64,000 nt of DNA, taken from DATARH01 sp036268425 (GTDB lineage: Bacteria; Pseudomonadota; Alphaproteobacteria; ATCC43930; CGMCC-115725). The position numbers and the translations under genes are program-made. Where the stretch lies: the NCBI GenBank assembly GCA_036268425.1, contig DATAUE010000022.1:21597-85596 (forward strand), written 5' to 3'. Under the pieces are notes generated by a model that did no database searches, had not been told where the DNA came from, and worked only from the letters and a program-made list of their open reading frames with translations. Numbering within the stretch: position 1 is the stretch's first letter; each line of letters begins with the position of its first letter. Shown here piece by piece: positions 53,601 to 61,375 of the stretch.

Positions 53601-55490
53601 GGGACCTTGATGGATGCCGGCACCCAGACCGTGTCGTCGGGCGGGGTGGCCAGCGGCACGGTCGTAGAGGGCGGCACGCTGAGTGTCGGGAGCGGCGGGA
53701 CGGCGCAGGACGCGACGGTAGAGGGCGGCAGCCTCGAAACCGTGCTCGGCACGGATGTCGGCGCAACCCTCTCGGGCGGCGGATTTATGGTGGTGTCGTC
53801 GGGCGGCGTTGCCTCGAACACGACCGACGGGATGCAGATCACGATTTCTTCGGGCGGTCTGACCGTCTCGGCGGCGCTGGTCAGTGGCGGCGTCGAGACT
53901 GTTTTCGGCACGGCATCGGCGACGACGGTGAGTTCGGGATCGCTGTTCGTGTCGTCCGGCGGCACCGGCATCGGTACGGTGCTGACCGGCAGCAGTGAGG
54001 AAGTGGTGTTCGCCGGCGGCGTTGCCAGCGGCACCGTCATGGGACAGGCCGGCAATCTCGGCACCTCGGAAATCGTACTCGGAACCGCGATCGGCACGAC
54101 ACTGGAGGCTGGCAGCCAGACGGTGTCATCGGGTGGCGTGACGAGCGGCACCACGCTGCTTGGCGGTGGAACGCAGATTGTCGCATCAGGCGGCACCGCG
54201 ATCGGCTCATTGATCGAAGGCACCGGGCTTATTGATCTGCAAACCGGTGCCTCGGTCAGCGGCGGCGTCACGTTTTCAGGGCCCGGCGGAAGGCTGGAAA
54301 TCGACAGCACTGCCATCCTGCCGGAGCTCCTGATTTTCGGCTTTGGCCCCTCGGACCAAAGCCCGAAGGATGATTCGCATACGCTTGATTTTGCTAACAA
54401 TGCGTTCGACAGCAGCGGGAGCGCCACTCTTCAAGCCGGTAATGTGCTGCACGTCACCGAGGGAGGTGACAGTTTCGACATCCGATTCGACCCACAGGAA
54501 GTCTTTCCGCCGGGCGTTCTGTTTTCGCTGGAGAGCGACGGTAAAAACGGCACCCTGATCACCGAAAGTTCGGCTCAACCGTGCTTTTGCCGCGGTACGC
54601 TGATCCTGACCGAACGGGGTGAAATAGCGGTCGAGGAGCTGGCGACCGGCGACCGGGTTGTGACGGCTGCTGGGGCGGCCCGGCCGATCAAGTGGATCGG
54701 GCGGCGCAGCTATTCCGGGCGGTTCACCTTTGGGCAAACGCAAATCTTGCCGATCTGCGTAAAGGCTGGGGCGCTCGCGGATGCGGTGCCGCGTCGCGAT
54801 TTGTGGATTTCGCCGAACCACGCCCTGTTTCTCGAGGGCGTCCTGATCGAGGCGGCAGACCTGGTCAACGGCGTATCGGTATTTCAGGCCGATGAGGTCG
54901 CGCAAGTCGAATATTTCCATATCGAACTCGACACGCATGATTTGTTGTTGGCGGAGGGTGCCGTCGCGGAGAGCTTTATTGACGACGACAGCCGCATGCT
55001 GTTTCACAACGTGCGCGAGTACCGGCTGCTCTATCCGGACGAAGTCGCCGCGCCGGCGCAATATTGCGCACCGCGCCGCAGCGACGGCTGGGAGGTGGAG
55101 CGGGCGCGCGCCGTAATTGCGGAACGTGCGAAACTGCCGGTGGCTGCAGAGCGGTCGGCGGTCGGCGCGCTGCTTGGGCAGGTCGAGACTTTGCGGCGGC
55201 GGCTGATTGCCGGATGGGCGCAAGACGCCGCGAACCCCGACGTTCCGATTTGTCTCGACGTCATGGCGGGCGCCACGCTGCTCGGACAGATCGTGGCGAA
55301 CGAGTATCGCGCCGACCTCGTAGGGGCAGGCTACGGCAATGGCTGGCACGGTTTTGCCTTCACTCCACCCACAGACACCGCATTCACATTGCGCTCGGTA
55401 ACAATCTGCCGCTCGATCGACGGCACCCCGCTGATGCGCGCAGCGTCCGCCCGGCGCCCGAAGATGAGCCGAGCCACTCACCCGACTTAG
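50613..55490 (+). CDS. AIDA-like repeat protein with C-terminal Hint domain
   Basis: This 1625-residue protein has no classical signal peptide (MAAIIVSSGQTSTGLTLSSG). Residues about 10-1220 are Gly/Ser/Thr-rich repeats of the AIDA/autotransporter-passenger type (VSSGGVASGTTV, LIVSSGGTAQGA, LSGGSETVFGTD), which fold as a beta-solenoid. They are organised in six super-repeats. A Hint (hedgehog/intein-type) domain starts at Cys1324/Cys1326 (CFCRGTLILTERG) and includes LATGDRVVTAAG, ISPNHALF and HIELDTHDLLLAEG. Hint domains cleave or splice themselves and can attach the upstream part to a nucleophile. The last about 100 residues hold a small domain (GWAQD, ANEYRADLVGAGYGNG) that recurs at the start of the next protein. 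It is probably exported, perhaps by a type I route, and displayed on the cell surface. ATG 50613 is preferred over 50595 because GGGGGA precedes it. Confidence 0.88.
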   Translation: MAAIIVSSGQTSTGLTLSSGDTLTVLAGGTASATAVDSGGTETLSGGRDIGATVSGGSQFVLSGGTATAITLTGQGEEVISANGVASGTTIQQIGGGGSQIVLGSAIATILDAGSQTVSSGGVASGTTAFGGDIIVGSGGTERGATLSGGSETVLGTDIGAQVIAGFITVSSGGVVSNATVDTLMTVSSGGLAISTTVVSGVEFVYGTTSATTVSSGSLFVSSGGTGIGTVLTGNSLEVVFAGGVASGTVMNQPGNAGTAEIVFGTAIGTSLAAGSQTVSSGGVASNTTVLGGELIVSSGGTAEGAALSGGSETVFGTDIGAQLIGALLTVSSGGVVSNASDATVLTVSSGGLSVSTTVISGTATEFVLGTASATTVSSGSLFVSSGGTGIGTVLTGSSFEVVFADGVASGTVMGQAGNAGTSEIVFGTAIGSLVEAGSQTVSSGGVASGTNVFGGTLVVESGGTAIGAVGQAGDLETVRGVDSGAVLSGGGTLVVSSGGAASGTTAFDGATIIVSSGGTEQGDVLSGGSEIVFGMDSGAQVVDGSITVSSGGLAVSTTVGNISSFGLQFVSSGGTAIATVLHDLGIEEVFAGGLVVSTTLVGGAEIVYGTTSATTVSSGGLGMSSGGTGIGTVLTGSGAEEVFSGGVAIGTVMNQPGNAGTSEIVLGTAIGTTLGAGNQTVSSGGVASGTTVFGGELIVSSGGTAQGATLSGGSEIVFGTDSGAQLIGGLLTVSSGGVVSNASDGTVLTVSAGGLSVSTTVVSGTATEFVLGTASATTVSSGSLFVSSGGTGIGTVLTGSSFEVVFAGGVASNTVMNQPGNAGTSEIVLGTTFGTTLGAGSQTVSSGGVASDTTVLGGMLIVSSGGTAQDAILSGGAETVLGTDIGAQAIGGLITVSSGGVISNATIATPLTISAGGLAVSNTLVSGAPEFVFGTTSATTVSSGSMFVSSGGTGFGTVLTGKSLEVVFADGVASGTIMGQTGNAGTSDIVFGMAIGTLMDAGTQTVSSGGVASGTVVEGGTLSVGSGGTAQDATVEGGSLETVLGTDVGATLSGGGFMVVSSGGVASNTTDGMQITISSGGLTVSAALVSGGVETVFGTASATTVSSGSLFVSSGGTGIGTVLTGSSEEVVFAGGVASGTVMGQAGNLGTSEIVLGTAIGTTLEAGSQTVSSGGVTSGTTLLGGGTQIVASGGTAIGSLIEGTGLIDLQTGASVSGGVTFSGPGGRLEIDSTAILPELLIFGFGPSDQSPKDDSHTLDFANNAFDSSGSATLQAGNVLHVTEGGDSFDIRFDPQEVFPPGVLFSLESDGKNGTLITESSAQPCFCRGTLILTERGEIAVEELATGDRVVTAAGAARPIKWIGRRSYSGRFTFGQTQILPICVKAGALADAVPRRDLWISPNHALFLEGVLIEAADLVNGVSVFQADEVAQVEYFHIELDTHDLLLAEGAVAESFIDDDSRMLFHNVREYRLLYPDEVAAPAQYCAPRRSDGWEVERARAVIAERAKLPVAAERSAVGALLGQVETLRRRLIAGWAQDAANPDVPICLDVMAGATLLGQIVANEYRADLVGAGYGNGWHGFAFTPPTDTAFTLRSVTICRSIDGTPLMRAASARRPKMSRATHPT
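51232..54130 (+). repeat. Six long in-gene repeats of about 490 bp
   Basis: The segment encoding SATTVSSGSLFVSSGGTGIG recurs six times, beginning near 51232, 51720, 52440, 52931, 53416 and 53909. The steps are about 488, 720, 491, 485 and 493 bases. The units are very similar at DNA level and keep frame, so unequal recombination could change the length of the surface protein. The longer third step contains an extra, diverged block. Confidence 0.8.
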
Positions 55491-55495
55491 GGTTC

Positions 55496-57124
55496 ATGCT
55501 GCGCAGCTTTCTCGATCAGGCAGATCATTACCGTGTCGCCGGCTGGGCTCAGGACGATGACCAGCCGGAAGCGCCGCTGAGCCTGCTGCTCCTGGTCGAC
55601 GGCCGGCTGCATACCCGCCTTCTGGCCAACCGCTACCGAAAGGATTTGCAAGCCGCCGGTATCGGCAATGGCCGATACGGTTTTCAGTGGGATTTCCCAC
55701 ACCCTCTGCCGGCCGGCAACCGGCACGTCATCGATATCCGTCGCGAGGCGGACGCTACACCGATCGAAGGTTCGCCCGTTATCGTCGAACCGTTGCCCGG
55801 ACCGCAGATCGCGGATCGCGATGTTTTCGTCAGGACGCTCGCCGGCCTATCCAGTGCCGAGGTGGAATGCGTCGTCGACCGGCTCGTCGATCAGGTTGAG
55901 GGTGTTTTGCAACACTTGGCGGATCGCGACAGCCGGCGCAGCCGACGGCGCCATTACCAGTGGCTGCGCGAACGGTGGCGTCGCGAGCCCGCGACCCCCG
56001 CGACTGGCGAGCCGGGCAAGCTCACGGCAACACCCCGCGCGTTGATCATCGACGACCGCCTGCCGGACCCGGAGCGTGATGCCGGTTCGACCGCGATCCT
56101 CAGCCATGCGTGCTCGCTGCAGCGCCTCGGGTTCGAGGTGACGTTCCTCGCGGCACTCGATTTTGCGGCGGTCGATCCGCGACAGGCAGTGCTGCAATCA
56201 CTCGGCATCCGGTGCTGCGCCGGTCCGTATTATGCCTCGGTCGAAGAAGTGCTGTCGCGTCAGGCCGGCGAGTTCGACGTCGTCTATCTGCATCGGGTCG
56301 CGAACGCGGCAAAATACGGAGAACTTGCCCGCCAGTATTTTCCACAGGCGCGGCAGGTCTATGCCGTGGCGGACCTGCACCATCTGCGGGTCGCCCGCGA
56401 AGCCGCCGTGGAGAATCGGCCGGAGCTGATCGGAAGAGCGCAGCGTCTGAGGCTCCTCGAATATACGGCTGCCGCCCTTGCCGATACGGTCATCACCCAT
56501 TCGAGCGCTGAAGCAAAACAACTGGCGGCGCATGTCAACGCCACCCCCATCCACACGATACGGTGGTCGGCCAGGCCGCGACCCACACAAATTCCGTTCG
56601 AGCGGCGGCATGGCATTGCTTTTGTCGGCGGCTACGGCCACCCGCCGAATCTTGATGCCGCACGGTGGCTGATCGCCGAGATCATGCCGTTGCTGCGGCA
56701 GCGCGATCCGCACCTCGAATGTCTGCTGGTCGGGGATGGCCTGCCGGAGGCGCTGCGGCGGCGCAGCGGTAACGGCATCGTCGTAATGGGAAAGATCGAA
56801 AACCTGGCGGCAATCTTCGACCGTGTACGCTTGACGGTCGCGCCGCTCGCCTATGGCGCCGGCATTAAAGGCAAGGTGATCGACAGCCTGGCCGCGGGCG
56901 TGCCGTGCGTCTGTACGCGGATCGCGGCCGAAGGGCTGGATTTGCCCGCTGCGCTCGCCGGCTGCATTGCGACGAGGCCCGAAGAACTGGCCGCGGCTGT
57001 CCATCGGTTGCACAGTGATGAAGCGGCAAACCTCCAGGCGCGTCAGGCCGGTCTTGCCTATATCGAGGCGGAGATGTCCGAAGACATCCTCGATGCCCAA
57101 ATGCGCCGGGCACTTCTGCTTTAG
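55496..57124 (+). CDS. Glycosyltransferase (GT4-like) with N-terminal domain shared with the Hint protein
   Basis: This is a 542-residue protein. Residues 1 to about 90 contain YRVAGWAQDDDQPEAPLSLL, LLANRYRKDLQAAGIGNG and YGFQW, the same small domain found at the end of the preceding Hint-domain protein. From about 180 it is a GT-B glycosyltransferase: RALIIDDRLPDPERDAGS, YAVADLHHLR, then the C-terminal lobe with AFVGGYGHPPNLDAARWLI, VVMGKIENLAAIFDRVRL and PLAYGAGIKGKVIDSLAAGVP (GT4 nucleotide-sugar site). The gene begins five bases after the stop of the repeat-protein gene and has no strong ribosome binding site, so reinitiation is likely. It may glycosylate the repeat protein. The open frame continues upstream but there runs out of phase through the Hint gene. 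Confidence 0.88.
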   Translation: MLRSFLDQADHYRVAGWAQDDDQPEAPLSLLLLVDGRLHTRLLANRYRKDLQAAGIGNGRYGFQWDFPHPLPAGNRHVIDIRREADATPIEGSPVIVEPLPGPQIADRDVFVRTLAGLSSAEVECVVDRLVDQVEGVLQHLADRDSRRSRRRHYQWLRERWRREPATPATGEPGKLTATPRALIIDDRLPDPERDAGSTAILSHACSLQRLGFEVTFLAALDFAAVDPRQAVLQSLGIRCCAGPYYASVEEVLSRQAGEFDVVYLHRVANAAKYGELARQYFPQARQVYAVADLHHLRVAREAAVENRPELIGRAQRLRLLEYTAAALADTVITHSSAEAKQLAAHVNATPIHTIRWSARPRPTQIPFERRHGIAFVGGYGHPPNLDAARWLIAEIMPLLRQRDPHLECLLVGDGLPEALRRRSGNGIVVMGKIENLAAIFDRVRLTVAPLAYGAGIKGKVIDSLAAGVPCVCTRIAAEGLDLPAALAGCIATRPEELAAAVHRLHSDEAANLQARQAGLAYIEAEMSEDILDAQMRRALLL

Positions 57125-57136
57125 GAAAGCGCTCGG

Positions 57137-57194
57137 CGCGAGCCCGGAGGCTAACCGCGAGCCCGGAATCCAACCGTGAACCTCAGGGTCTAAC
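57137..57194. repeat. Three imperfect 19-20 bp tandem repeats
   Basis: CGCGAGCCCGGAGGCTAAC at 57137, CGCGAGCCCGGAATCCAAC at 57156 and the diverged CGTGAACCTCAGGGTCTAAC at 57175 follow each other directly. They fill the gap between the convergent glycosyltransferase and TauE genes and end within the latter's stop codon. A role in transcription termination or as a relic repeat is possible. Confidence 0.55.
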
Positions 57195-57978
57195 GAAGCA
57201 GCATGCGGATGCCGACGGTCACCAGAATGATCGCCAGGATTGGCCGCAATACCCGCTCCGGCAACCGGGCGCTGAGGTTGCTGCCGAGCACAATGCCCGG
57301 CACAGAGCCGAGGAGCAGCGACACCAGCAGTTGCCAGTTGACCGCGCCGAGCAGCAGATGGCCGAGGCCCGCCACCAGCGTCAACGGCACAGCATGCGCG
57401 ACGTCGGTGCCCACCAGCCGGACCAGGCGCACGCCGGGGTACAGCAGGACCAGAAGCGTCATTCCGAGCGCGCCGGCGCCAACCGATGAGATCGTCACCA
57501 GGACGCCGAGCACAAATCCGGAAAGGATCGTCAGAGCGGAGGTGCGTCGCCGGCCCGCGCCGGCGTGCCGGTCGATCATGCGGCGGATCAGCGGTCGCGC
57601 GATAATCGCCGCCGCGCTCAGCAGCAGAGCGATGCCCAACGTGACCGTGACCAGCCGCGACGAGGTATTGCCGTTGATGCCGAGCCGGTACATGAAGGCG
57701 GTCGTCAGGATCGACCCCGGCAGGCTTCCGACCGTCAACCGCCACATGATCGACCAGTCGACATTGTGCTTGCGACCATGCGCGACGCTGCCGGCAGCCT
57801 TGGTAACCGATGCGTAGAGCAGATCGGTGCCAACCGCGGTCGTGGAATGCGCACCGAACAGCAGGATCAGGATCGGCGTCATCAGCGAGCCGCCGCCGAC
57901 CCCGGTCAACCCGACGAGAACCCCGACGACAAAGCCCGAAATGATCGAAAGCGGGCTGAAAATTGTCGTCAGGTCCAT
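57190..57978 (-). CDS. TauE/SafE family sulfite/anion exporter
   Basis: This 262-residue inner-membrane protein of the TauE/SafE family has about eight hydrophobic segments. The duplicated family motif appears as GVLVGLTGVGGGSLMTPILIL in the first half and GVLVTISSVGAGALG in the second. The family exports sulfite, sulfoacetate or related organosulfur anions. A GGAGA sequence lies upstream of the ATG at 57978. It is followed (on the minus strand) only by the repeats and the convergent glycosyltransferase. It could share an operon with the oxidoreductases upstream, separated by 45 bases from the first of them. Confidence 0.92.
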   Translation of the reverse strand: MDLTTIFSPLSIISGFVVGVLVGLTGVGGGSLMTPILILLFGAHSTTAVGTDLLYASVTKAAGSVAHGRKHNVDWSIMWRLTVGSLPGSILTTAFMYRLGINGNTSSRLVTVTLGIALLLSAAAIIARPLIRRMIDRHAGAGRRRTSALTILSGFVLGVLVTISSVGAGALGMTLLVLLYPGVRLVRLVGTDVAHAVPLTLVAGLGHLLLGAVNWQLLVSLLLGSVPGIVLGSNLSARLPERVLRPILAIILVTVGIRMLLR

Positions 57979-58023
57979 GAAGCCATGAATCTCCGTCGCG
58001 CAGCCGCGGCGGCTGTCGCTGTT

Positions 58024-59043
58024 TCAACCGGTTTGGGCGAAAGCCGGCATGACCTCGCCGGCGAACAACTCGACCGAGCGCATCGCCTCGGCATGACTGA
58101 CCGTACCAAAGGCGAAATCGCAGACGTAATAATTGACTCCGGTGGCTTCGATTTCGCGCGCGATATAGTCGCGCACTGTCGCCGGGCTGCCCGCCACCGC
58201 ATCACCGCGCTGCAGCACAATCTCGAAATCTGCCGGCAAAGCCGCCTCGAGCGGGAACGGCACGGAATATTCGTGCCATAGCTGCCCCATATGATGGCGC
58301 CACGCAGGGTAGCCGCGCTTTGCGATGTCGCGGGCTTTGGCGTCGCTGTCGGCGACGACGATGTGGCGGTTGACCCCCATCTTCGGCAAATCGGCCTCAG
58401 CGCGGCCGAGCTTCTGCCACTCGGCGCGGTAGGCATCGGTGATCTGGCGCACCACGCCAGGTGGTCGGCGCGCGATGATGTTGGCGCCTTGCTCCGCCGC
58501 CCAGGCGATGCTTTCCGGCCGGCCAATGCCGTACCACAGCGAGGGCAGCGGCTGCTGCACGGTCTTCATCACCATCGGTATATTGTCGAAATCATAGAAC
58601 TCGCCGTGGAAGGTCAGCCGGTCCTGCGTCAGGCCGCGGCGGATGATTTCGTAGGCTTCGCGGAACTGGGCTGCGCCGCTGGCGAAATCGACGCCATAAA
58701 ACCCGACCTCGATCGGCGAGATGCCGCGCCCGACGCCATACAGGAACCGCCCGCGGCTCATCTGGTCGAGCATGCAGATTTCGTCGATCAGGCGCAGCGG
58801 GTGGTACAACGGCAGCAGATACACCATCGGACCAAAGCATAATTGCCGGGTGCGCTGCGCCACCGCCGACAGAAACAACCCCGGCGACGGCGCGTAACCG
58901 AGTGGCGTCTGATGGTGCTCGGCGAGGTGATAGCCATAGAACCCGGCTCGGTCATACGCCTCGATCAGCTGCAGCCGGTCTTCGTAATGCCGGGCCAGCG
59001 GCGTGCCGCTATCGTCGAGATGGTCGAAAATACCAAAGCGCAT
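58024..59043 (-). CDS. Luciferase-like flavin-dependent oxidoreductase
   Basis: This 339-residue member of the luciferase-like monooxygenase family begins MRFGIFDHLDDSG and has GYHLAEHHQTPLGYAPSP, CFGPMVYLLPLYHPLRLI and SRGRFLYGVGRGISPIE. SLWYGIGRPESIAWAAEQG and GSPATVRDYIARE complete the pattern. It should use reduced flavin to oxidise a small organic substrate. GGGAGA before the ATG is a clear ribosome binding site. It lies 64 bases after the GMC oxidoreductase gene, so the two, with TauE, may form a catabolic operon. It is the third such enzyme in the window. Confidence 0.93.
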   Translation of the reverse strand: MRFGIFDHLDDSGTPLARHYEDRLQLIEAYDRAGFYGYHLAEHHQTPLGYAPSPGLFLSAVAQRTRQLCFGPMVYLLPLYHPLRLIDEICMLDQMSRGRFLYGVGRGISPIEVGFYGVDFASGAAQFREAYEIIRRGLTQDRLTFHGEFYDFDNIPMVMKTVQQPLPSLWYGIGRPESIAWAAEQGANIIARRPPGVVRQITDAYRAEWQKLGRAEADLPKMGVNRHIVVADSDAKARDIAKRGYPAWRHHMGQLWHEYSVPFPLEAALPADFEIVLQRGDAVAGSPATVRDYIAREIEATGVNYYVCDFAFGTVSHAEAMRSVELFAGEVMPAFAQTG

Positions 59044-59107
59044 CAGGTGTCTCCCTGTCCTTGTATATTGTTGTCGCTTGACGTCATCCCCGCGTAGCTG
59101 GCCGTCC

Positions 59108-60811
59108 TCAGGTGCCGGTCAAAATCATGTCGCTGATCTTTTCGGCGGTCATCAGCGTCGGGAAATTGGTGTTGGCGCACGGCACCGCCGGGAACAGCGA
59201 GGCATCAACGACGCGCAGCCCGGCGACGCCGCGCACCCGGCCTTGATTGTCGGTCACGGCCAGCGGGTCGTCGTCGGCACCCATCCGACAAGTGCAGGTC
59301 GCATGCCACACGCCGATCGCGGCACCGCGGATAAATGATTCGAGCGCGTCGTCATCGGTCATCAACTGGTCGAAGCGATAGCCCTCGATGATAAAGCGAT
59401 CCATGATCCAGCGACGCAGCCAGTCCGGCCCGTCGAGCAGCTTGGCGACGATGCTGGTCAGCCGCCGGTTCTTGTCGTTGACGACCCCGATTGCCCGCAC
59501 GCGGTCGCTGTAGCTCGCCGGGAACGGGTCGGTCACCGCCTGGCTCAGCGCCCCTTGCAGGTGCATCGCGCCGAGACGGCGAAACCCGTCCATCAGGCGA
59601 TCGAGGTCGCGGCGATCCGACAGCAGGTTGAATTCGACAACCGGCTCGGCCCGCCAGTCGCGCGACGCAAGCTTGACCTGTCCGGTTTCCGACAGCGTCT
59701 TGTAGACGCAGATAAGCTGCGAGGCGATCTGCTCACCGACCGCGTGCCAAGCCGATTTGCTGACCGCGGCGACAAACATGTCGCCCGACGCGACCCCCGC
59801 AATCCCGGAGCTATAGCGCAACGCCAGCAGGATATGCCGCTGGGTCAGGCCGTTGATCCGCGCGTCGCGCTTCATAAATGACGATACCGACACCGAGGGA
59901 TGATCCATTAGCCGCTGCCCGACCCCCGGTACATTGGCGCGCACCTCGACCCCGACATCGCGCAACGCCGCGGCCGGGCCAATGCCGGCGCGCAGCAGAT
60001 GCGCCGGCGAATGGATCGCCCCCGACGACACGATGACCTCATTGGCGCGCAATTCCGTTTCGCGGCCTTTGACCAGCGCCTTGACCCCGACGCAGCGTGT
60101 GCCTTCGAACAGCAATTCGGCGACCTGCGTTTCCGCCGAGATCGTCAGGTTCGGGCGGCGCCGCGTGCCGCTGTCGAGATAGCCGATCGCCGCCGATACC
60201 CGCCGGTCGTAAAGATTTGAGATCGTGATCGGGAAATACCCGTCCCGATACTCGCCGTTCTGGTCTTCGATATACTCGTAGCCGGCCTGTTTGAAGGCAT
60301 CGGCAACCGCCTTGGCATGGCCGTTCCACAAATCGGGGAAGATGCGGCGAACCGGGATGCGCCCTTCCTTGCCGTGATACGGGCCGTCGAAATCCTGGTC
60401 GCGCTCGACCTTCTTGAAATAGGGCAGCACGGCGTTCCAGTTCCAGCCCGCCGCGCCTTTGGCCTCCCATTCGTCGTAATCGGTCGGCGCACCGCGATTG
60501 GCGAGCTGTCCGTTGATCGACGAGCCGCCGCCCAGCACCCGCGCCTGCTCGTATTTGCGCAGCGCCGGCCGTTCCTCCGGCCGGTTGTGCGACACGATCT
60601 GGGTGTGGACCTTGAGTTCCTGCCAGTGAAAGCGCGGGTCGAAATAGGCTGTGCCGGGGTAGGAATCGAGGATTTCCGGCGGCACCTGGCCGTCCGGCGT
60701 GTCCTGGCCGGCCTCGCACACCAATACCTGGTTGGTGCTTCTGGCGGACAACCGATGCGCCATGACGGACCCGGCCGAGCCGCCACCGACAATAATGTAA
60801 TCGTAGATCAT
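59108..60811 (-). CDS. GMC-family FAD oxidoreductase (choline dehydrogenase-like)
   Basis: This 567-residue flavoprotein has an N-terminal FAD-binding YIIVGGGSAGSVMAHRLS and the GMC signature ARVLGGGSSINGQLANRG. The second signature is visible around GAIHSPAHLLRAGIGPA. Near the C-terminus VWHATCTCRMG and the Asn-containing NTNFPTLMTAEKISDMI give the active-site His and Asn. Such enzymes oxidise alcohols (choline, polyethylene glycol, aryl or long-chain alcohols). Start ATG 60811 follows GGAGG and AAGGCGGG and begins the FAD motif; a longer in-frame start at 60889 adds only a basic, unrelated stretch. Substrate unknown. Confidence 0.94.
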   Translation of the reverse strand: MIYDYIIVGGGSAGSVMAHRLSARSTNQVLVCEAGQDTPDGQVPPEILDSYPGTAYFDPRFHWQELKVHTQIVSHNRPEERPALRKYEQARVLGGGSSINGQLANRGAPTDYDEWEAKGAAGWNWNAVLPYFKKVERDQDFDGPYHGKEGRIPVRRIFPDLWNGHAKAVADAFKQAGYEYIEDQNGEYRDGYFPITISNLYDRRVSAAIGYLDSGTRRRPNLTISAETQVAELLFEGTRCVGVKALVKGRETELRANEVIVSSGAIHSPAHLLRAGIGPAAALRDVGVEVRANVPGVGQRLMDHPSVSVSSFMKRDARINGLTQRHILLALRYSSGIAGVASGDMFVAAVSKSAWHAVGEQIASQLICVYKTLSETGQVKLASRDWRAEPVVEFNLLSDRRDLDRLMDGFRRLGAMHLQGALSQAVTDPFPASYSDRVRAIGVVNDKNRRLTSIVAKLLDGPDWLRRWIMDRFIIEGYRFDQLMTDDDALESFIRGAAIGVWHATCTCRMGADDDPLAVTDNQGRVRGVAGLRVVDASLFPAVPCANTNFPTLMTAEKISDMILTGT

Positions 60812-61033
60812 CCCGCCTTGCCTCCCCGTTTCCGCGTGAGTTTCGGCTGCGCTCCGCCGGCGGGCAAGTCTTGCGTCCGGCCGTCTCAACCGGAAGGCGG
60901 CGTCTGCGGCCGGCTATCGTGCAAAAATGCGAATGTGATCGCCGTTCCGGAACGCTAATTTCTCTTGTGCTGTTTCCCTTGCAGCAGCGCCCTTCCACTG
61001 CTGGCTGTCGCACTCTTGCAAAGGAGAAATCTG

Positions 61034-61315
61034 ATGACGAACCGATTTAAGACTTTGGCGGTTGCCGCAATTCTGGCAGCGAGTACATCAGGAGCGGCGC
61101 TGGCGCAGACCTATACCTGTCCGGCGGGATACTGGTTCGACGGGCGCGTGTGCCGTCCCAATTCAACACCGGGCAGTGTCGTCGGTGGTGCCGTTGTCGG
61201 CGCCGGTAACGTGGCAGGCACCGCGGTCAACGCGGCTGGCAATGTGGCAGGCAGCGCGGTCAACGCCGCCGGCAGCATCGTCGGCGCGACGGTCGGCGCC
61301 GTAACTGGCCGGTAG
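61034..61315 (+). CDS. Small exported Gly/Ala/Val-rich protein
   Basis: This is a 93-residue protein. A Sec signal peptide (RFKTLAVAAILAASTSGAALAQ) is followed by YTCPAGYWFDGRVCRP, which has two cysteines that could form a disulfide. The C-terminus repeats VGAGNVAGTAVNAAGNVAGSAVNAAG, a Gly/Ala pattern like glycine-zipper membrane-inserting segments. It may be an outer-membrane or periplasmic protein; I do not recognise a named family. The start is set by AAGGAGAAA at 61021-61029. The gene stands alone, ending at a strong hairpin. Confidence 0.78.
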   Translation: MTNRFKTLAVAAILAASTSGAALAQTYTCPAGYWFDGRVCRPNSTPGSVVGGAVVGAGNVAGTAVNAAGNVAGSAVNAAGSIVGATVGAVTGR

Positions 61316-61329
61316 TTTCATCAAGGCGT

Positions 61330-61360
61330 CGAGGCGGCCGGATCCGATCTGGCCGCCTCG
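61330..61360. terminator. Strong two-way hairpin between convergent genes
   Basis: CGAGGCGGCC (61330-61339) is perfectly complementary to GGCCGCCTCG (61351-61360), a ten-pair GC stem with an 11-base loop that itself contains GATC twice. It lies between the end of the small exported protein gene (61315) and the end of the hydantoinase-type gene (61376). No T-run follows, but position and stem strength fit a bidirectional terminator. Confidence 0.6.
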
Positions 61361-61375
61361 AAACGGGCAACCGAA

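Noticed and set aside
51232..54130. CRISPR array
   Set aside because: The repeats are about 490 bp, in frame within a protein gene and without short spacers. No cas genes are present in the window.
51227..54427. Long minus-strand open frames rich in P-P-D-D-T opposite the repeat gene
   Set aside because: They are the antisense reading of the Gly/Ser/Thr repeats. Their repetitive Pro/Thr composition follows directly from the sense strand, and there are no starts with ribosome binding sites.
55064..55495. Upstream extension of the second glycosyltransferase
   Set aside because: It lies wholly inside the Hint-protein gene in another frame and is Arg-rich, as expected of a shadow frame in GC-rich DNA.
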